Shown one piece after another: positions 44,118 through 52,974 of a DNA stretch of 64,000 bases. The stretch covers positions 402,922 to 466,921 of the forward strand of contig NZ_JADKYX010000004.1 in assembly GCF_016093545.1 (NCBI RefSeq), written 5' to 3'. Source of the stretch: Massilia rhizosphaerae. GTDB lineage: Bacteria; Pseudomonadota; Gammaproteobacteria; Burkholderiales; Burkholderiaceae_D. Within the stretch, counting starts at the first letter, position 1, and each line of letters begins with the position of its first letter. A model generated the notes under the pieces. That model was not told the origin of the DNA. It did not search any database and was given only the letters and a program-made list of their open reading frames with translations. A program made the position numbers and the translations under genes.

Positions 44118-44830
44118 GGCCACGACGTTTCCCGCACGGGCAGGACGGTCAGTTCCGCGATCACGCTCTCGCGCGGCAGCAGCAGCGCGTGGCGGATCGC
44201 GAGGGCGACGCTGGCGGGATCCTGCAGCAGGGCCGGGTCGAGGTCGGGAAAGCGTTCGAGCAGGAACGGCGTGCGCATGCCGCCCGCGACGACGGCGGTG
44301 ACGCGGATGCCTTGCGGGCGCAGCTCGGCATGCAGCGCATGCGACAGCCCCAGCAGGCCCCATTTGCTGGCGTGGTAGGCGCTGGCGTTCGGCCAGGCGC
44401 GCTTGGCCGCTGTGGAGGCGACGTTGACGATGTCGCCGCCGCCCTGCCGGCGCATGTGCAGGGCTGCATGCTTGGCCAGCAGGAACGGACCGTTCAGGTT
44501 GGTGTTGATGACGCGCAGCCAGTCTTGCTCGGACAGCTCGGACACGGGCAGCGTGACGTCCGTGCCGGCGTTGTTGACGAGGATGTCGATCCGGCCCATG
44601 GTTTCCACGCAGTGCTCGACGGCGGCGCGCGCGGCGTCGGGGTCGCCGACGTCGAGCTGCAGTGTCGGCATGGCCGCGTGCAGCGCGCCGGCGCGGATGT
44701 CGGCGGCCACGACGTCGCAGCCGTCGGCGGCCAGCAGGGCGGCGAGGGCGGCGCCGAGGCCGCTGGCGGCGCCCGTGACGAGCGCGACCTTGCCTCGTAG
44801 AGGTGCGTCGGTGGCGTTGGGATGGTGCAT
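44114..44830 (-). CDS. Short-chain dehydrogenase/reductase
   Basis: A 238-residue classical SDR. Cofactor motif TGAASGLG (about residues 19-26), NNAG, and the catalytic VASTAAKRAWPNASAYHASK with Ser, Tyr and Lys. An Asp after the second strand (VVAADIRAG) suggests NAD rather than NADP. Within the operon it likely oxidises, reduces or epimerises a sugar or nucleotide sugar; the substrate cannot be read from sequence. Confidence 0.9.
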   Translation of the reverse strand: MHHPNATDAPLRGKVALVTGAASGLGAALAALLAADGCDVVAADIRAGALHAAMPTLQLDVGDPDAARAAVEHCVETMGRIDILVNNAGTDVTLPVSELSEQDWLRVINTNLNGPFLLAKHAALHMRRQGGGDIVNVASTAAKRAWPNASAYHASKWGLLGLSHALHAELRPQGIRVTAVVAGGMRTPFLLERFPDLDPALLQDPASVALAIRHALLLPRESVIAELTVLPVRETSWP

Positions 44831-44832
44831 GC

Positions 44833-46161
44833 TCACTCCTGGGGTTGGGTCAGGTCGATGGGGGCGCGCACGTCGGCGAGGACGGCGGCATAGATGTCCG
44901 CCACTTGCCGGGCGACCGCGCGCCACGTGTAATGGCGGTAGGCGCGGCGCAGGCCGGCCTCGCCCATGGTGCGCGCGAGCAGCCGGTCGCGCTGCAGGTG
45001 GGCCAGGCGCGCCGCCAGCGCCTGCGGGTCGCGCGGGGGCACGAGGAAGCCGGTGGCGCCGTCCACGACAGTGCTCTTGATGCCGCCCACGTCGGCGCCG
45101 ATGACGGGCCGGGCGCAGGCCATCGCTTCGACGGGCGTGATGCCGAAGGGTTCGTACCACGGCGTCGTGACGAACACGTCGGCCGCGCCATACCAGAGCC
45201 GCAGCGCCGCGCGCGGCTGCTGGCCCGCGAAACGCACGTGGGCGGCGATGCCCAGCGTGCGCGCGAGGGCGTGCAGGCGGGCCAGCTCCGCCCCGTCGCG
45301 TCCGCCCGGCTGCGCGTCGCCGCCGACGACGAGCAATTCCGCGTCCACGCCGTGCGCGGCGCGCACCTGCGCGATGGCTTCGATCACCGTGTCGACGCCC
45401 TTGCGCGGCACCATGCGGCCCAGCTGCAGCACGGTGAAGCGCTCCGGCGCCAGCGCCAGCGCGGCCCGGGCCTCGGCGCGGGGCATGGGCCACAGCTCGT
45501 CCGGATCGAAGCCGCATGGAGCGATCGCGATGCGCGCGCCGCTGGCGTCGTACAGGCGCTCCATGTCGTGCCGGTCCTGCGGGCATTCCGCGATGATGCG
45601 GTCGGCTTGCCGCATCAGCTCGCCCTCGATGCGCGTGCGCGCCGGCGGAAAGGCGTCGGCCGCGCCCTGGGCGAGGCGGCGCACGCGGCCCAGCGCGTGG
45701 AACGTGATCACGAACGGCAGGCCCAGCGCCTGCTTGAGGTGCCGGGCGACCATGCCGGACATGAAGAAGTTGGCGTGCACGATGTCGTACGGGATGGCCT
45801 GCTGGCGGGCGAAGCGGGTGGTGAAGCGGCAGAACGACGGGATGTGGGGCAGCATGTCCTCCTTGGGGACGTAGTGGGCCGGGCCGGCCGGCACGTGGAT
45901 GACGCGCAGGTTCTCGCGCCAGCGCACCAGTTGCTTCTGCCGGATCGCGTCGCGCCGCGTGAAGACGTCGACGGCGTGGCCGGCCTGCGCCAGCTCGCGC
46001 GCCAGGTGGGCGACGTAGACGTTCTGCCCGCCGCAGTCGATGCTGCCCGGCGCCGCGAGCGGCGACGCGTGATCGCTGATGAGCGCGATGCGGCGCGGGC
46101 CGGCCGGGACGGCCGGATCGTCCGGGCCGGTTACGGCGGTCGGCTGGTCGTCGAGTTTCAT
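44833..46161 (-). CDS. Glycosyltransferase family 4
   Basis: A 442-residue retaining GT-B enzyme. N-terminal acceptor domain with [19 protein letters not shown], donor part with [20 protein letters not shown] and the EX7E signature [20 protein letters not shown]. The opening [11 protein letters not shown] resembles sucrose-phosphate-synthase-like GT4 enzymes. It follows the first operon gene by 9 bp and precedes the SDR by 2 bp. Confidence 0.92.
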   Translation of the reverse strand: MKLDDQPTAVTGPDDPAVPAGPRRIALISDHASPLAAPGSIDCGGQNVYVAHLARELAQAGHAVDVFTRRDAIRQKQLVRWRENLRVIHVPAGPAHYVPKEDMLPHIPSFCRFTTRFARQQAIPYDIVHANFFMSGMVARHLKQALGLPFVITFHALGRVRRLAQGAADAFPPARTRIEGELMRQADRIIAECPQDRHDMERLYDASGARIAIAPCGFDPDELWPMPRAEARAALALAPERFTVLQLGRMVPRKGVDTVIEAIAQVRAAHGVDAELLVVGGDAQPGGRDGAELARLHALARTLGIAAHVRFAGQQPRAALRLWYGAADVFVTTPWYEPFGITPVEAMACARPVIGADVGGIKSTVVDGATGFLVPPRDPQALAARLAHLQRDRLLARTMGEAGLRRAYRHYTWRAVARQVADIYAAVLADVRAPIDLTQPQE

Positions 46162-46170
46162 GGCGATCGA

Positions 46171-47175
46171 TCAGCTCGTCACGGCGCGCAGCGCGGCATC
46201 CCAGTCGGCGCTGAAGCGGGCGATGGCAAAGCGTTCGCGGGCGCGCCGGCGCGCCGTGTCGCCCACGCTGCGCGCGAGGGCGGCGTCCGCGAGGAGGGCG
46301 CGCATGGGGATGGCCAGCTGGCGCGTGTCCGTCATGGCGAAGCCGGAGACGCCGTGCTCGATCACGGTCGCCATTTCGGCCGTGGCGAGCGCGACGACGG
46401 GCATGCCGATCATCATGGCTTCGATCACGGACAGGCTGAGGCTGGAATAGCGGACGGGCGAGAACAGGAAGCGGTAGGCGGCGGCGAACGCGGGCAGTTG
46501 CGGATGGTCGATCTCGCCCAGCCCGCCCAGTTCCGTCGCGCCCATGCCGACGAGATCGAGGGGCAGCGCCGTGCGCAGCCGTGCGTACAGGTCGGCGCCC
46601 ATGCGCCGGCCGCGCCGCGCCAGGTGGTTCGTGACCACGAGGCCCCGTTCCACGTCGCCGCGCCAGCGCGCGGCCTCCGGCACCGCGACGCCGTGCTCGA
46701 TGACGCGCGTGGGCGTGCGGCCGCTGTCCCACATGAGGTCGTTGTACGGCGTGACGTGCACGAGCAGCACGGCGGGATCATCGACCGGGTGCCGCAGGTC
46801 GGTCGGCCACAGGGGGCGGCGCGTGCCGGGCGCGGCGCGGCCGTCGTCCGGCGCGTCGCGGTCGGCCGGCAGAGCGGGCGGATCGTGTTCGAGATAGATG
46901 CGCGGCAGCGCGCGCTGGGCGGGCGTCAGCAGCTCGTACTGGTCGCGTTCCCAGTGATGGTCTTCCTGGAACAGGATGCAGTCGAACTCGCGCGTGCGCG
47001 CCTGGTCGGCCGGGAGGTCGTGGACGTTCGGGCCGAACGGGAAGGGGCCGCAGCGGCCGCCGTAGCCGGGCGGGCGGCCCGGCTTGGCCAGCACGTGGAA
47101 CTCGTGCGGCGCATGGGACAGGTAGTACAGGTAGCTGCCATGCGTGTGCCAGGTCAGGACGTTCAGGCGGCGCAT
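46171..47175 (-). CDS. Glycosyltransferase (GT-B fold), first gene of the glycan operon
   Basis: A 334-residue protein starting MRRLNVLTWHTHGSYLYYLS. The C-terminal half looks like a GT4 donor domain (VRYSSLSLSVIEAMMIGMPV, then GVSGFAMTD), and VIEHGV stands before it, as in glycosyltransferases lacking a long linker. The start at 47175 avoids an extension into intergenic sequence. It heads the five-gene leftward operon ending at 42436. Confidence 0.82.
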   Translation of the reverse strand: MRRLNVLTWHTHGSYLYYLSHAPHEFHVLAKPGRPPGYGGRCGPFPFGPNVHDLPADQARTREFDCILFQEDHHWERDQYELLTPAQRALPRIYLEHDPPALPADRDAPDDGRAAPGTRRPLWPTDLRHPVDDPAVLLVHVTPYNDLMWDSGRTPTRVIEHGVAVPEAARWRGDVERGLVVTNHLARRGRRMGADLYARLRTALPLDLVGMGATELGGLGEIDHPQLPAFAAAYRFLFSPVRYSSLSLSVIEAMMIGMPVVALATAEMATVIEHGVSGFAMTDTRQLAIPMRALLADAALARSVGDTARRRARERFAIARFSADWDAALRAVTS

Positions 47176-47369
47176 GGCGCCTCCCCGGTCCGCGCCGCGG
47201 CGCAACCCTCTCGTGCAATCCCGTTTTCGTTTGGCATGCTTCGCTCGCGATCTGGCAATGTGTCAGCTTCGACCGCGAGCAAAATGGCTGGGTTCCGGAA
47301 CTCGTCCGGCGCTTGAATCTGGATCAAGCGAGGAGGGACGCCGGCCGCGCGGGCCGGCGGAAAGCGGAC

Positions 47370-48257
47370 TCAGGGCTTGGTCTTGAAGCCCGTGTCGTCG
47401 TCCATGTTCTCGTCGCCGTGCAGCTTGTTGGCGAAGCCGGGGCTGCGCGGATAGCCGCCGGCGGCGTCGTTCGACTTGTGCACCGGCGGGCCGCCCGCGG
47501 ATGCGGTGGAGCCGGTCTGGGAACCCTGGCGGTCGGTGCTGTCCGCGCCCGTGTTGCCCGGCGAGCGCGGCAGGCCGCCGGCCGCGTAGTTGGATTCGTG
47601 CACGCCGCCGTAGTCGGACTCCTGGTTGGTCCGCGCGCGCGAGCCGGTCACCTCCAGCTGCGTGTTGCCGCGCTGGGCTTCGCGTCCGCCGGCGGCGCCC
47701 GGCCCCGGCATGCCGCCGCCCTGCGTCGAGGACGACGCGCCGGACTGGCGGTTGCCCATCGAGCCGCCCGGCGGCCGCGCCGGCAGTTCGCTGCGCGGGC
47801 CGTGCATGCCGCCGCCTTGCGTCTGCGTGGACGCCTGCAGGTTGCCGCGCACGACGTCACGGTGGATGTCCCGCTCCAGGGTCAGATCCACGCCCGTGTC
47901 TTTCGGACGGTGTCCGACGGGCTGTTCCAGCAAGCCGTAGGCGCCGGATTTCTGTTCCATCTGGCGCTGGTGGCTGTCCGTGATGCCCTGCACGGCGCCC
48001 GAGCCGCCGTTGATCTGGTTGTCCATCGAGCCGCCGGGGATGCCGGCGTCCTCGCCATACTCGCGGCCGCCGATGCCGCCCTGCGCACCCATGACGTCGC
48101 GCTGCTGGTTGCCCTGCTCGACGCCCGGGCCGCGCGGATAGGTGTGGTCGAGCGGCTGGCCATGGTCGGCGGTATCGCCTTCCGACCCGGGATTCCATTT
48201 CTCGTCGGCGCCGTTGTTCGTCTGGTTGTTCACTTCGCTGCGTTGGTTCGCGTCCAT
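47370..48257 (-). CDS. Long hydrophilic, disordered Gly-rich protein
   Basis: A 295-residue protein with AAAGGAG before ATG 48257 (MDANQRSEVNNQTNNG). It is rich in Gly, Gln, Asn, Ser and Asp, lacks hydrophobic segments and has an internal repeat (YAAGGLPRSPGNTG and DAAGGYPRSPGFAN, and QGGGMHGP/QGGGMPGP). The composition is that of hydrophilins/desiccation or osmotic stress proteins. It is divergent from a KGG-type stress protein gene 300 bp away, supporting a stress role. No family is recognised. Confidence 0.75.
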   Translation of the reverse strand: MDANQRSEVNNQTNNGADEKWNPGSEGDTADHGQPLDHTYPRGPGVEQGNQQRDVMGAQGGIGGREYGEDAGIPGGSMDNQINGGSGAVQGITDSHQRQMEQKSGAYGLLEQPVGHRPKDTGVDLTLERDIHRDVVRGNLQASTQTQGGGMHGPRSELPARPPGGSMGNRQSGASSSTQGGGMPGPGAAGGREAQRGNTQLEVTGSRARTNQESDYGGVHESNYAAGGLPRSPGNTGADSTDRQGSQTGSTASAGGPPVHKSNDAAGGYPRSPGFANKLHGDENMDDDTGFKTKP

Positions 48258-48557
48258 GATCGTCTCCTTTCGATCCAAACTGGAATGATGCGCGTCCACA
48301 GGAGACTTCAGTATAGGAAGACGTTGCGGGTATATGTAGGACGATTACCGACGAGTCATTTACGACTGGAAGTAGTGTTTCGATGATGCATTTTCTGTCT
48401 CACATTGTCCTACAAAGTCATCTGAATTGCTCCTATAGTCTCATCCAATCGGCATGCCTAAGATGTTTTCCGACCGAGCGCTCAACGGTGCATCCGACAG
48501 CATCGGCAGGCCTGCCGCAGGACGCGGCGGTTTCAACTGCAACGAGGAGAGAACATC

Positions 48558-48797
48558 ATGGCATCCAGCAACCAAGGCAACAAGCAGAGTGGCGGTACGA
48601 AGAACCGAGGTTTCGCATCGATGGATCCGGAGCGTCAGCGCCAGATCGCCAGCGAAGGCGGCAAGGCCGCCCACCAGAAAGGCACCGCGCACGAATTCAC
48701 CTCGGAAGAGGCACGTCGCGCAGGCAGCATGAGCCACGGCAATCGCCAATCGGCGTCGGGCTCGTCGCGCAGCTCGTCCAAGGGCAACAAGCAGTAA
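48558..48797 (+). CDS. KGG-domain stress-induced protein
   Basis: A 79-residue hydrophilic protein of the stress-induced KGG family (con-10/GsiB-like). It has the repeat-type motif GFASMDPERQRQIASEGGKA followed by AHQKGTAHEFTSEEARRAG and a Ser-rich basic tail. GAGGAGAG precedes the ATG and a strong terminator follows. Family members are induced by starvation, heat, osmotic or general stress and may protect macromolecules. The 300-bp upstream region it shares with the Gly-rich protein gene probably holds both promoters. Confidence 0.9.
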   Translation: MASSNQGNKQSGGTKNRGFASMDPERQRQIASEGGKAAHQKGTAHEFTSEEARRAGSMSHGNRQSASGSSRSSSKGNKQ

Positions 48798-48850
48798 CCC
48801 GGTGCGGGTGGGACGGCGGCACAGCCGTCCACCCTGCGCACGATTTCTCG

Positions 48851-48874
48851 CGGGGAGCGCAGGCTCCCCGTTTT
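48851..48874 (+). terminator. Intrinsic terminator after the KGG gene
   Basis: CGGGGAGC, loop GCAG, GCTCCCCG, then TTTT. It lies 54 bases past the KGG stop. Confidence 0.8.
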
Positions 48875-48952
48875 GCATTTCTTTAACACAATTTCGAAAT
48901 TGGATGGGGTAAAATCCTCGGGCTTTCAATCACTTAGCCATAGGAATTCGTC

Positions 48953-49354
48953 GTGAAATCAGCGGTCATCCGTCAAGTCAAGAGCATGTCCATGTCGTGC
49001 GACCGGGTCGGCAACCTCCTGCTGACCAAATTCTCCGCGCACGGGGCGAGCGACGTTGCCGTGTTCGTGCCGGCATCGATCGTGTTCTGGCTCCTCAAGC
49101 ACCTGCCGGTCAACCAGGATCCGGCCCTGCAGCCGCCGCCGGCCGGTCCCCAGATCACCCAGTGGGACTGGGACAGTCCGAACATCCCGCGCGCGTTCAC
49201 CGTGCAGTGCAAGGTCTTGCCGGGCAAGATCAGCATGACCTACAACCTCGACCGCAAGCCGGACCTCACCGTCGTCCTCGACCGCAGCAACGTCGAGCTG
49301 ATGCGCCAGATCATGCTGGCCTACAGCAAGGATTTGATCGACCTCGACGCCTGA
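48953..49354 (+). CDS. Conserved-looking protein of unknown function
   Basis: A 133-residue soluble protein with a GTG start preceded by AGGA at a good distance. It has an alternating alpha/beta pattern with a long central hydrophobic helix (VAVFVPASIVFWLLKHLPV) and a C-terminal VLDRSNVELMRQIMLAYSKD. No family is recognised. The gene is monocistronic-looking, between a terminator and the carboxypeptidase gene about 110 bp on. Confidence 0.7.
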   Translation: MKSAVIRQVKSMSMSCDRVGNLLLTKFSAHGASDVAVFVPASIVFWLLKHLPVNQDPALQPPPAGPQITQWDWDSPNIPRAFTVQCKVLPGKISMTYNLDRKPDLTVVLDRSNVELMRQIMLAYSKDLIDLDA

Positions 49355-49462
49355 GCGGCGGCGCAACGGCAACGCGGCGGCAACGCCCGCCGCCTGTTTA
49401 TGGCCGGCGGGCGTGGGCTCGGCTATCATGCGTTCTTTGACCGCTTTTCGAGGAACCAGCCC

Positions 49463-50587
49463 ATGCCCATCAAGATCAGCCAGCTGTTCGATTCCGGTGC
49501 GATCGACGTCGTCGAGGCCACCGATCCGCGCCAGATCGACCTCAAGCTGCGCAAGGATTCTTCAGCCGACATCCACCAGTGGTTCCACTTCCGCCTGCAG
49601 GGCGCGCGCGGCAAGGCCTGCACGATCCGCTTCCTGAACGCGGGCCAGGCGACCTATCCCAAGGGCTTCGAGGGCTACCAGGTGGCGGCCAGCTATGACA
49701 CGGAGAACTGGTTCCGCGTGCCGACGTCGTTCGACGGCCAGGTCTTGAGCGTCAACCACACGCCCGAGCTGGACAGCATCTATTACGCCTATTTCGAGCC
49801 CTACACGTGGGAACGCCACCTGCGCCTGCTCGGCGAAGTGGCCGAGAATCCGGTCGCGCGCGTGCACGATATCGGCACCACCGTCGACGGGCGCGACATG
49901 AACCTCGTCGTGATCGGCAATCCCCAGGCCGAGAAAAAGATCTGGGTCATCGCGCGCCAGCATCCGGGCGAGACGATGGCCGAGTGGTTCGTCGAGGGCA
50001 TGATGGATGCGCTGCTCGACAATTCCAATCCGGTGTCGCGCAAGCTGCTGCAGCGCGCCGTGTTCTACATCGTGCCGAACATGAATCCGGACGGCTCGGT
50101 GCGCGGCAACCTGCGCACGAATGCGGCAGGCGCCAACCTGAACCGCGAATGGATGACGCCGTCGCCGGAACGCAGCCCGGAAGTGCTGTGCGTGAAGAAC
50201 AAGATCCACGAGACGGGCGTCGACATGTTCTTCGACATCCACGGCGACGAGGGACTGCCCTACAATTTCGTGGCGGGCAGCGAGATGCTGGCCGACTTCA
50301 CGCCGGAGCGCCTGGCCGCCCAGAACGCGTTCATCGAGCGCTACATGGCGGCCAGCCCCGACTTCCAGAACGTCTACGGCTATGCCGCGAGCAAGTACAA
50401 CGAGGAATTGCTGACCCTGGCCTCGAAGTACATCGGCCACACGTTCAAATGCCTGTCGCTGACCCTGGAGATGCCGTTCAAGGACAACGCCAACCTGCCC
50501 GATCCGTACGTCGGCTGGAACGGCGCCCGCAGCGCCGCGCTCGGCGCCGCGATGCTGCAGCCGATCCTGCAATCGCTGGACGATTGA
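49463..50587 (+). CDS. M14 zinc carboxypeptidase, cytosolic-carboxypeptidase-like
   Basis: A 374-residue metallocarboxypeptidase of the M14 CCP-like group. A beta-sandwich N-domain (about residues 1-115) precedes the catalytic domain with zinc ligands in RQHPGETMAEWF (about H167 and E170) and FDIHGDEG (about H259), substrate-binding NPDGSVRGNLRTNAAGANLN and catalytic Glu in LTLEMPF (about 335). There is no signal peptide, so it acts in the cytoplasm. ATG 49463 is preferred to a longer start that would run into upstream DNA. It is followed 12 bp later by a CYTH gene, likely in the same operon. Confidence 0.9.
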   Translation: MPIKISQLFDSGAIDVVEATDPRQIDLKLRKDSSADIHQWFHFRLQGARGKACTIRFLNAGQATYPKGFEGYQVAASYDTENWFRVPTSFDGQVLSVNHTPELDSIYYAYFEPYTWERHLRLLGEVAENPVARVHDIGTTVDGRDMNLVVIGNPQAEKKIWVIARQHPGETMAEWFVEGMMDALLDNSNPVSRKLLQRAVFYIVPNMNPDGSVRGNLRTNAAGANLNREWMTPSPERSPEVLCVKNKIHETGVDMFFDIHGDEGLPYNFVAGSEMLADFTPERLAAQNAFIERYMAASPDFQNVYGYAASKYNEELLTLASKYIGHTFKCLSLTLEMPFKDNANLPDPYVGWNGARSAALGAAMLQPILQSLDD

Positions 50588-50599
50588 AGGAGACCGGAC

Positions 50600-51076
50600 A
50601 TGGGCGTCGAGATCGAACGCAAGTTCTTGCTGGCCAATGACGGCTGGCGCGGGCAGGGCATCCCGACGCGCATGCGCCAGGGTTACCTGGTGGCGGATCC
50701 CGTGCGCACGGTGCGCGTGCGCATCGAGGGCGAGCGCGCCGTCATCACCATCAAGGGCAAGACCACCGGGGCGTCCCGCGGCGAGTGGGAGTACGAGATT
50801 CCCGTGGCGGATGCGGTCGAGCTGCTGGACGGCCTGTGCGAGCAGCCGCAGGTCGAAAAGATCCGTCACCGCATCGAGAACGGGGGCCACACGTGGGAAG
50901 TCGACGAATTCCTCGGCCTGAATGCAGGGTTGGTCGTGGCGGAGATCGAACTCGGCGCCGAGGACGAGGCCTTCGAGAAGCCGGACTGGATCGGCCTCGA
51001 AGTCACGGGAGAAAAGCGCTACTACAATGCCAGCCTGATCCGGCATCCGTATGCGCAGTGGCACGACAAACCCTGA
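50600..51076 (+). CDS. CYTH-domain triphosphatase
   Basis: A 158-residue CYTH (triphosphate tunnel metalloenzyme) protein. The start MGVEIERKFLL carries the defining ExExK motif. Tunnel strands follow with Arg/Lys/Glu pairs (RTVRVRIEGERAVITIKGK, EWEYEIPVADA, WEVDEFLG, VVAEIELG, EVTGEKRYYN). Bacterial members of this size hydrolyse tripolyphosphate or other triphosphates. GGAG precedes the ATG. It is 12 bp after the carboxypeptidase gene. Confidence 0.92.
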   Translation: MGVEIERKFLLANDGWRGQGIPTRMRQGYLVADPVRTVRVRIEGERAVITIKGKTTGASRGEWEYEIPVADAVELLDGLCEQPQVEKIRHRIENGGHTWEVDEFLGLNAGLVVAEIELGAEDEAFEKPDWIGLEVTGEKRYYNASLIRHPYAQWHDKP

Positions 51077-51157
51077 CGCGCCGGCCCCGTCTTTCGAGAG
51101 GTGCGCGGCGCCACCGCTTGGGTTAGCATGCGATACCCGACCAGGAGACGCCCGACC

Positions 51158-52867
51158 ATGTCCGAACACGTTCCCGAACTGATCCCCGAAAGCCTCGTCC
51201 CCGACACCGAGGCGCGCGCCGCCGTCGACCTGGCCACGCGCGCCCACCAGATCTATCCCACCCTGAGCGGGGACGACATCGCCCGCCTGCGTCGCTTCGG
51301 CACCTGCCGCACCTGGCCGGACGGCGCCACCGTGTTCCGCGCCTGCGTGGATTCGCCCGGCATGGTCGTCGTGCTGGCGGGGCGCTTGTCGTGCAGCCGG
51401 ACCGATGCGCTCGGCAAGCGCGTCGAGGTGGTCGAGTACGGCCCCGGCCAGTTCAGCGGCGAAGTGGCGCAGTTGTCCGGCCGGCCGCCGCTCGCGGACG
51501 GCGTCGCGGTGGGCGACCTGGAAGCCCTCGTGCTCGACGCCGAATGCCTGCGCGCCGTGATCGTGGCCGAGGCCGAACTGGGCGAGCGTCTCATGCGCGC
51601 CTTCATTCTCCGTCGCGTGCAATTGATCAGCAATAAGCCGGGCGGACCGATCCTGATCGGCCCGGCCGCGCACGCCGGCCTGTTCGAGCTGGAGAATTTT
51701 TTATCGCGTAATGCCTATCCGTACACGCGGCGCGATCCGGAGTCCGATCCGGAAGCGGCCCAGCTCGTGCGCGAGCACTGGCAACGGCCGTCCGACTGGC
51801 CGCTCGTGGCGCTGCCGGACGGCTTCGTGCTGAAGAATCCCACGTTGACCGAAGTGGGCCGCTGCCTCGGCACCTTGCCCCGCATCGAGCGCGGCGCCGT
51901 GTTCGACGTGCTCGTCGTCGGCGCGGGGCCGTCCGGGCTGGCGACGGCCGTGTACGCCGCATCGGAAGGCTTGCGCGTGATGGTGCTGGACCAGCGCGCC
52001 TATGGCGGGCAGGCGGGCGCGAGCGCGCGCATCGAGAACTTCCTCGGTTTCCCGACCGGCATCTCCGGCCGCGCGCTGGCCGGCCGCTCGTACGTGCAGG
52101 CGCTGAAGTTCGGCGCCGAGGTCGCGATCCCCGCGCGCGCCACCCGGCTGCTGTGCCACGAGCGGCCGCTCAAGGTCGAGCTGGACGACGGCACGTGCTT
52201 GCAGGCGCGCACCGTCGTGCTGGCGTCCGGCGCGCGCTACCGCAAGCCGGACCTGCCCGACATCGCCGAATACGAAGGCCGCGGCGTGTACTACTGGGCC
52301 TCGCCCGTGGAAGCGCGGTTGTGCCGCAACGAACCCGTCGTGCTCGTCGGCGGCGGCAATTCGGCGGGACAGGCGGCCGTCTTCCTGGCGGCGCACGCGT
52401 CGGACGTGCACTTGATGGTGCGCGGGCCGGGGCTGGAAGCGACGATGTCCAGCTACCTGATCGAACGCATCGCGGCCACGCCCAACATCCACCTGCACAC
52501 GCGGCGCGAAATCGTCGGGCTGGACGGCGACGAGAACGGCCTGGCGCGCGTGCGCTGCCGGAGCCGCGACGGTGGCGACGAACGGTCATTCGTCGTGCGC
52601 CGGCTGTTCCTGTTCATCGGCGCCGATCCGAACAGCGACTGGCTGCACGAGTGCGGCATCGGGCTGGACGACAAGGGTTTCGTGCTGACCGGCGCCGACA
52701 CGCGCCCGGAACGCGGCGCCCGCACGCTCGAGACGAGCGTCGACGGCATCTTCGCCGTGGGCGACCTGCGGGCCGGGTCGACCAAGCGCGTGGCCGCCGC
52801 GGCCGGCGAAGGGGCCGCCGCGGTGGCGCAGATCCACGGCTACCTGGCATCGCTCGCCCGGCACTGA
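51158..52867 (+). CDS. cNMP-binding domain fused to thioredoxin-reductase-like flavoprotein
   Basis: A 569-residue fusion. Residues about 30-150 form a cyclic-nucleotide-binding-type domain (GMVVVLAGRLSCSRTD, FSGEVAQLSGRPPLA). From about residue 255 on is a TrxR-like oxidoreductase: FAD motif VVGAGPSGLATAVYAASEG, NAD(P) motif VVLVGGGNSAGQAAVFLA and FAD-closing IFAVGDLRAGSTKRVAAA. The place of the redox CxxC is taken by GVYYWASPVEARLC, so it is not a thioredoxin reductase. GGAG stands before ATG 51158; other in-frame ATGs exist. Likely a redox sensor or reductase tuned by ligand binding. Confidence 0.85.
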   Translation: MSEHVPELIPESLVPDTEARAAVDLATRAHQIYPTLSGDDIARLRRFGTCRTWPDGATVFRACVDSPGMVVVLAGRLSCSRTDALGKRVEVVEYGPGQFSGEVAQLSGRPPLADGVAVGDLEALVLDAECLRAVIVAEAELGERLMRAFILRRVQLISNKPGGPILIGPAAHAGLFELENFLSRNAYPYTRRDPESDPEAAQLVREHWQRPSDWPLVALPDGFVLKNPTLTEVGRCLGTLPRIERGAVFDVLVVGAGPSGLATAVYAASEGLRVMVLDQRAYGGQAGASARIENFLGFPTGISGRALAGRSYVQALKFGAEVAIPARATRLLCHERPLKVELDDGTCLQARTVVLASGARYRKPDLPDIAEYEGRGVYYWASPVEARLCRNEPVVLVGGGNSAGQAAVFLAAHASDVHLMVRGPGLEATMSSYLIERIAATPNIHLHTRREIVGLDGDENGLARVRCRSRDGGDERSFVVRRLFLFIGADPNSDWLHECGIGLDDKGFVLTGADTRPERGARTLETSVDGIFAVGDLRAGSTKRVAAAAGEGAAAVAQIHGYLASLARH

Positions 52868-52974
52868 CGGGCGGCGCAGGCGGCCGACGCCGTTTGGTTG
52901 AACTCTCTAGTTGACAGCGGGCATAATGGCGCGGTGCGCGACCGTGCGTGGTGCGGCGCAGCCAGAGGACCGCA

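Noticed and set aside
44803..47316. An 837-codon open frame on the plus strand
   Set aside because: Antisense to two glycosyltransferase genes; composition is His/Arg/Gly-biased without motifs.
47313..47327. TTGAATCTGGATCAA before the glycan operon considered as an FNR box
   Set aside because: The two half-sites are one base too far apart for the consensus, or one half is degenerate if realigned; not strong enough to list.
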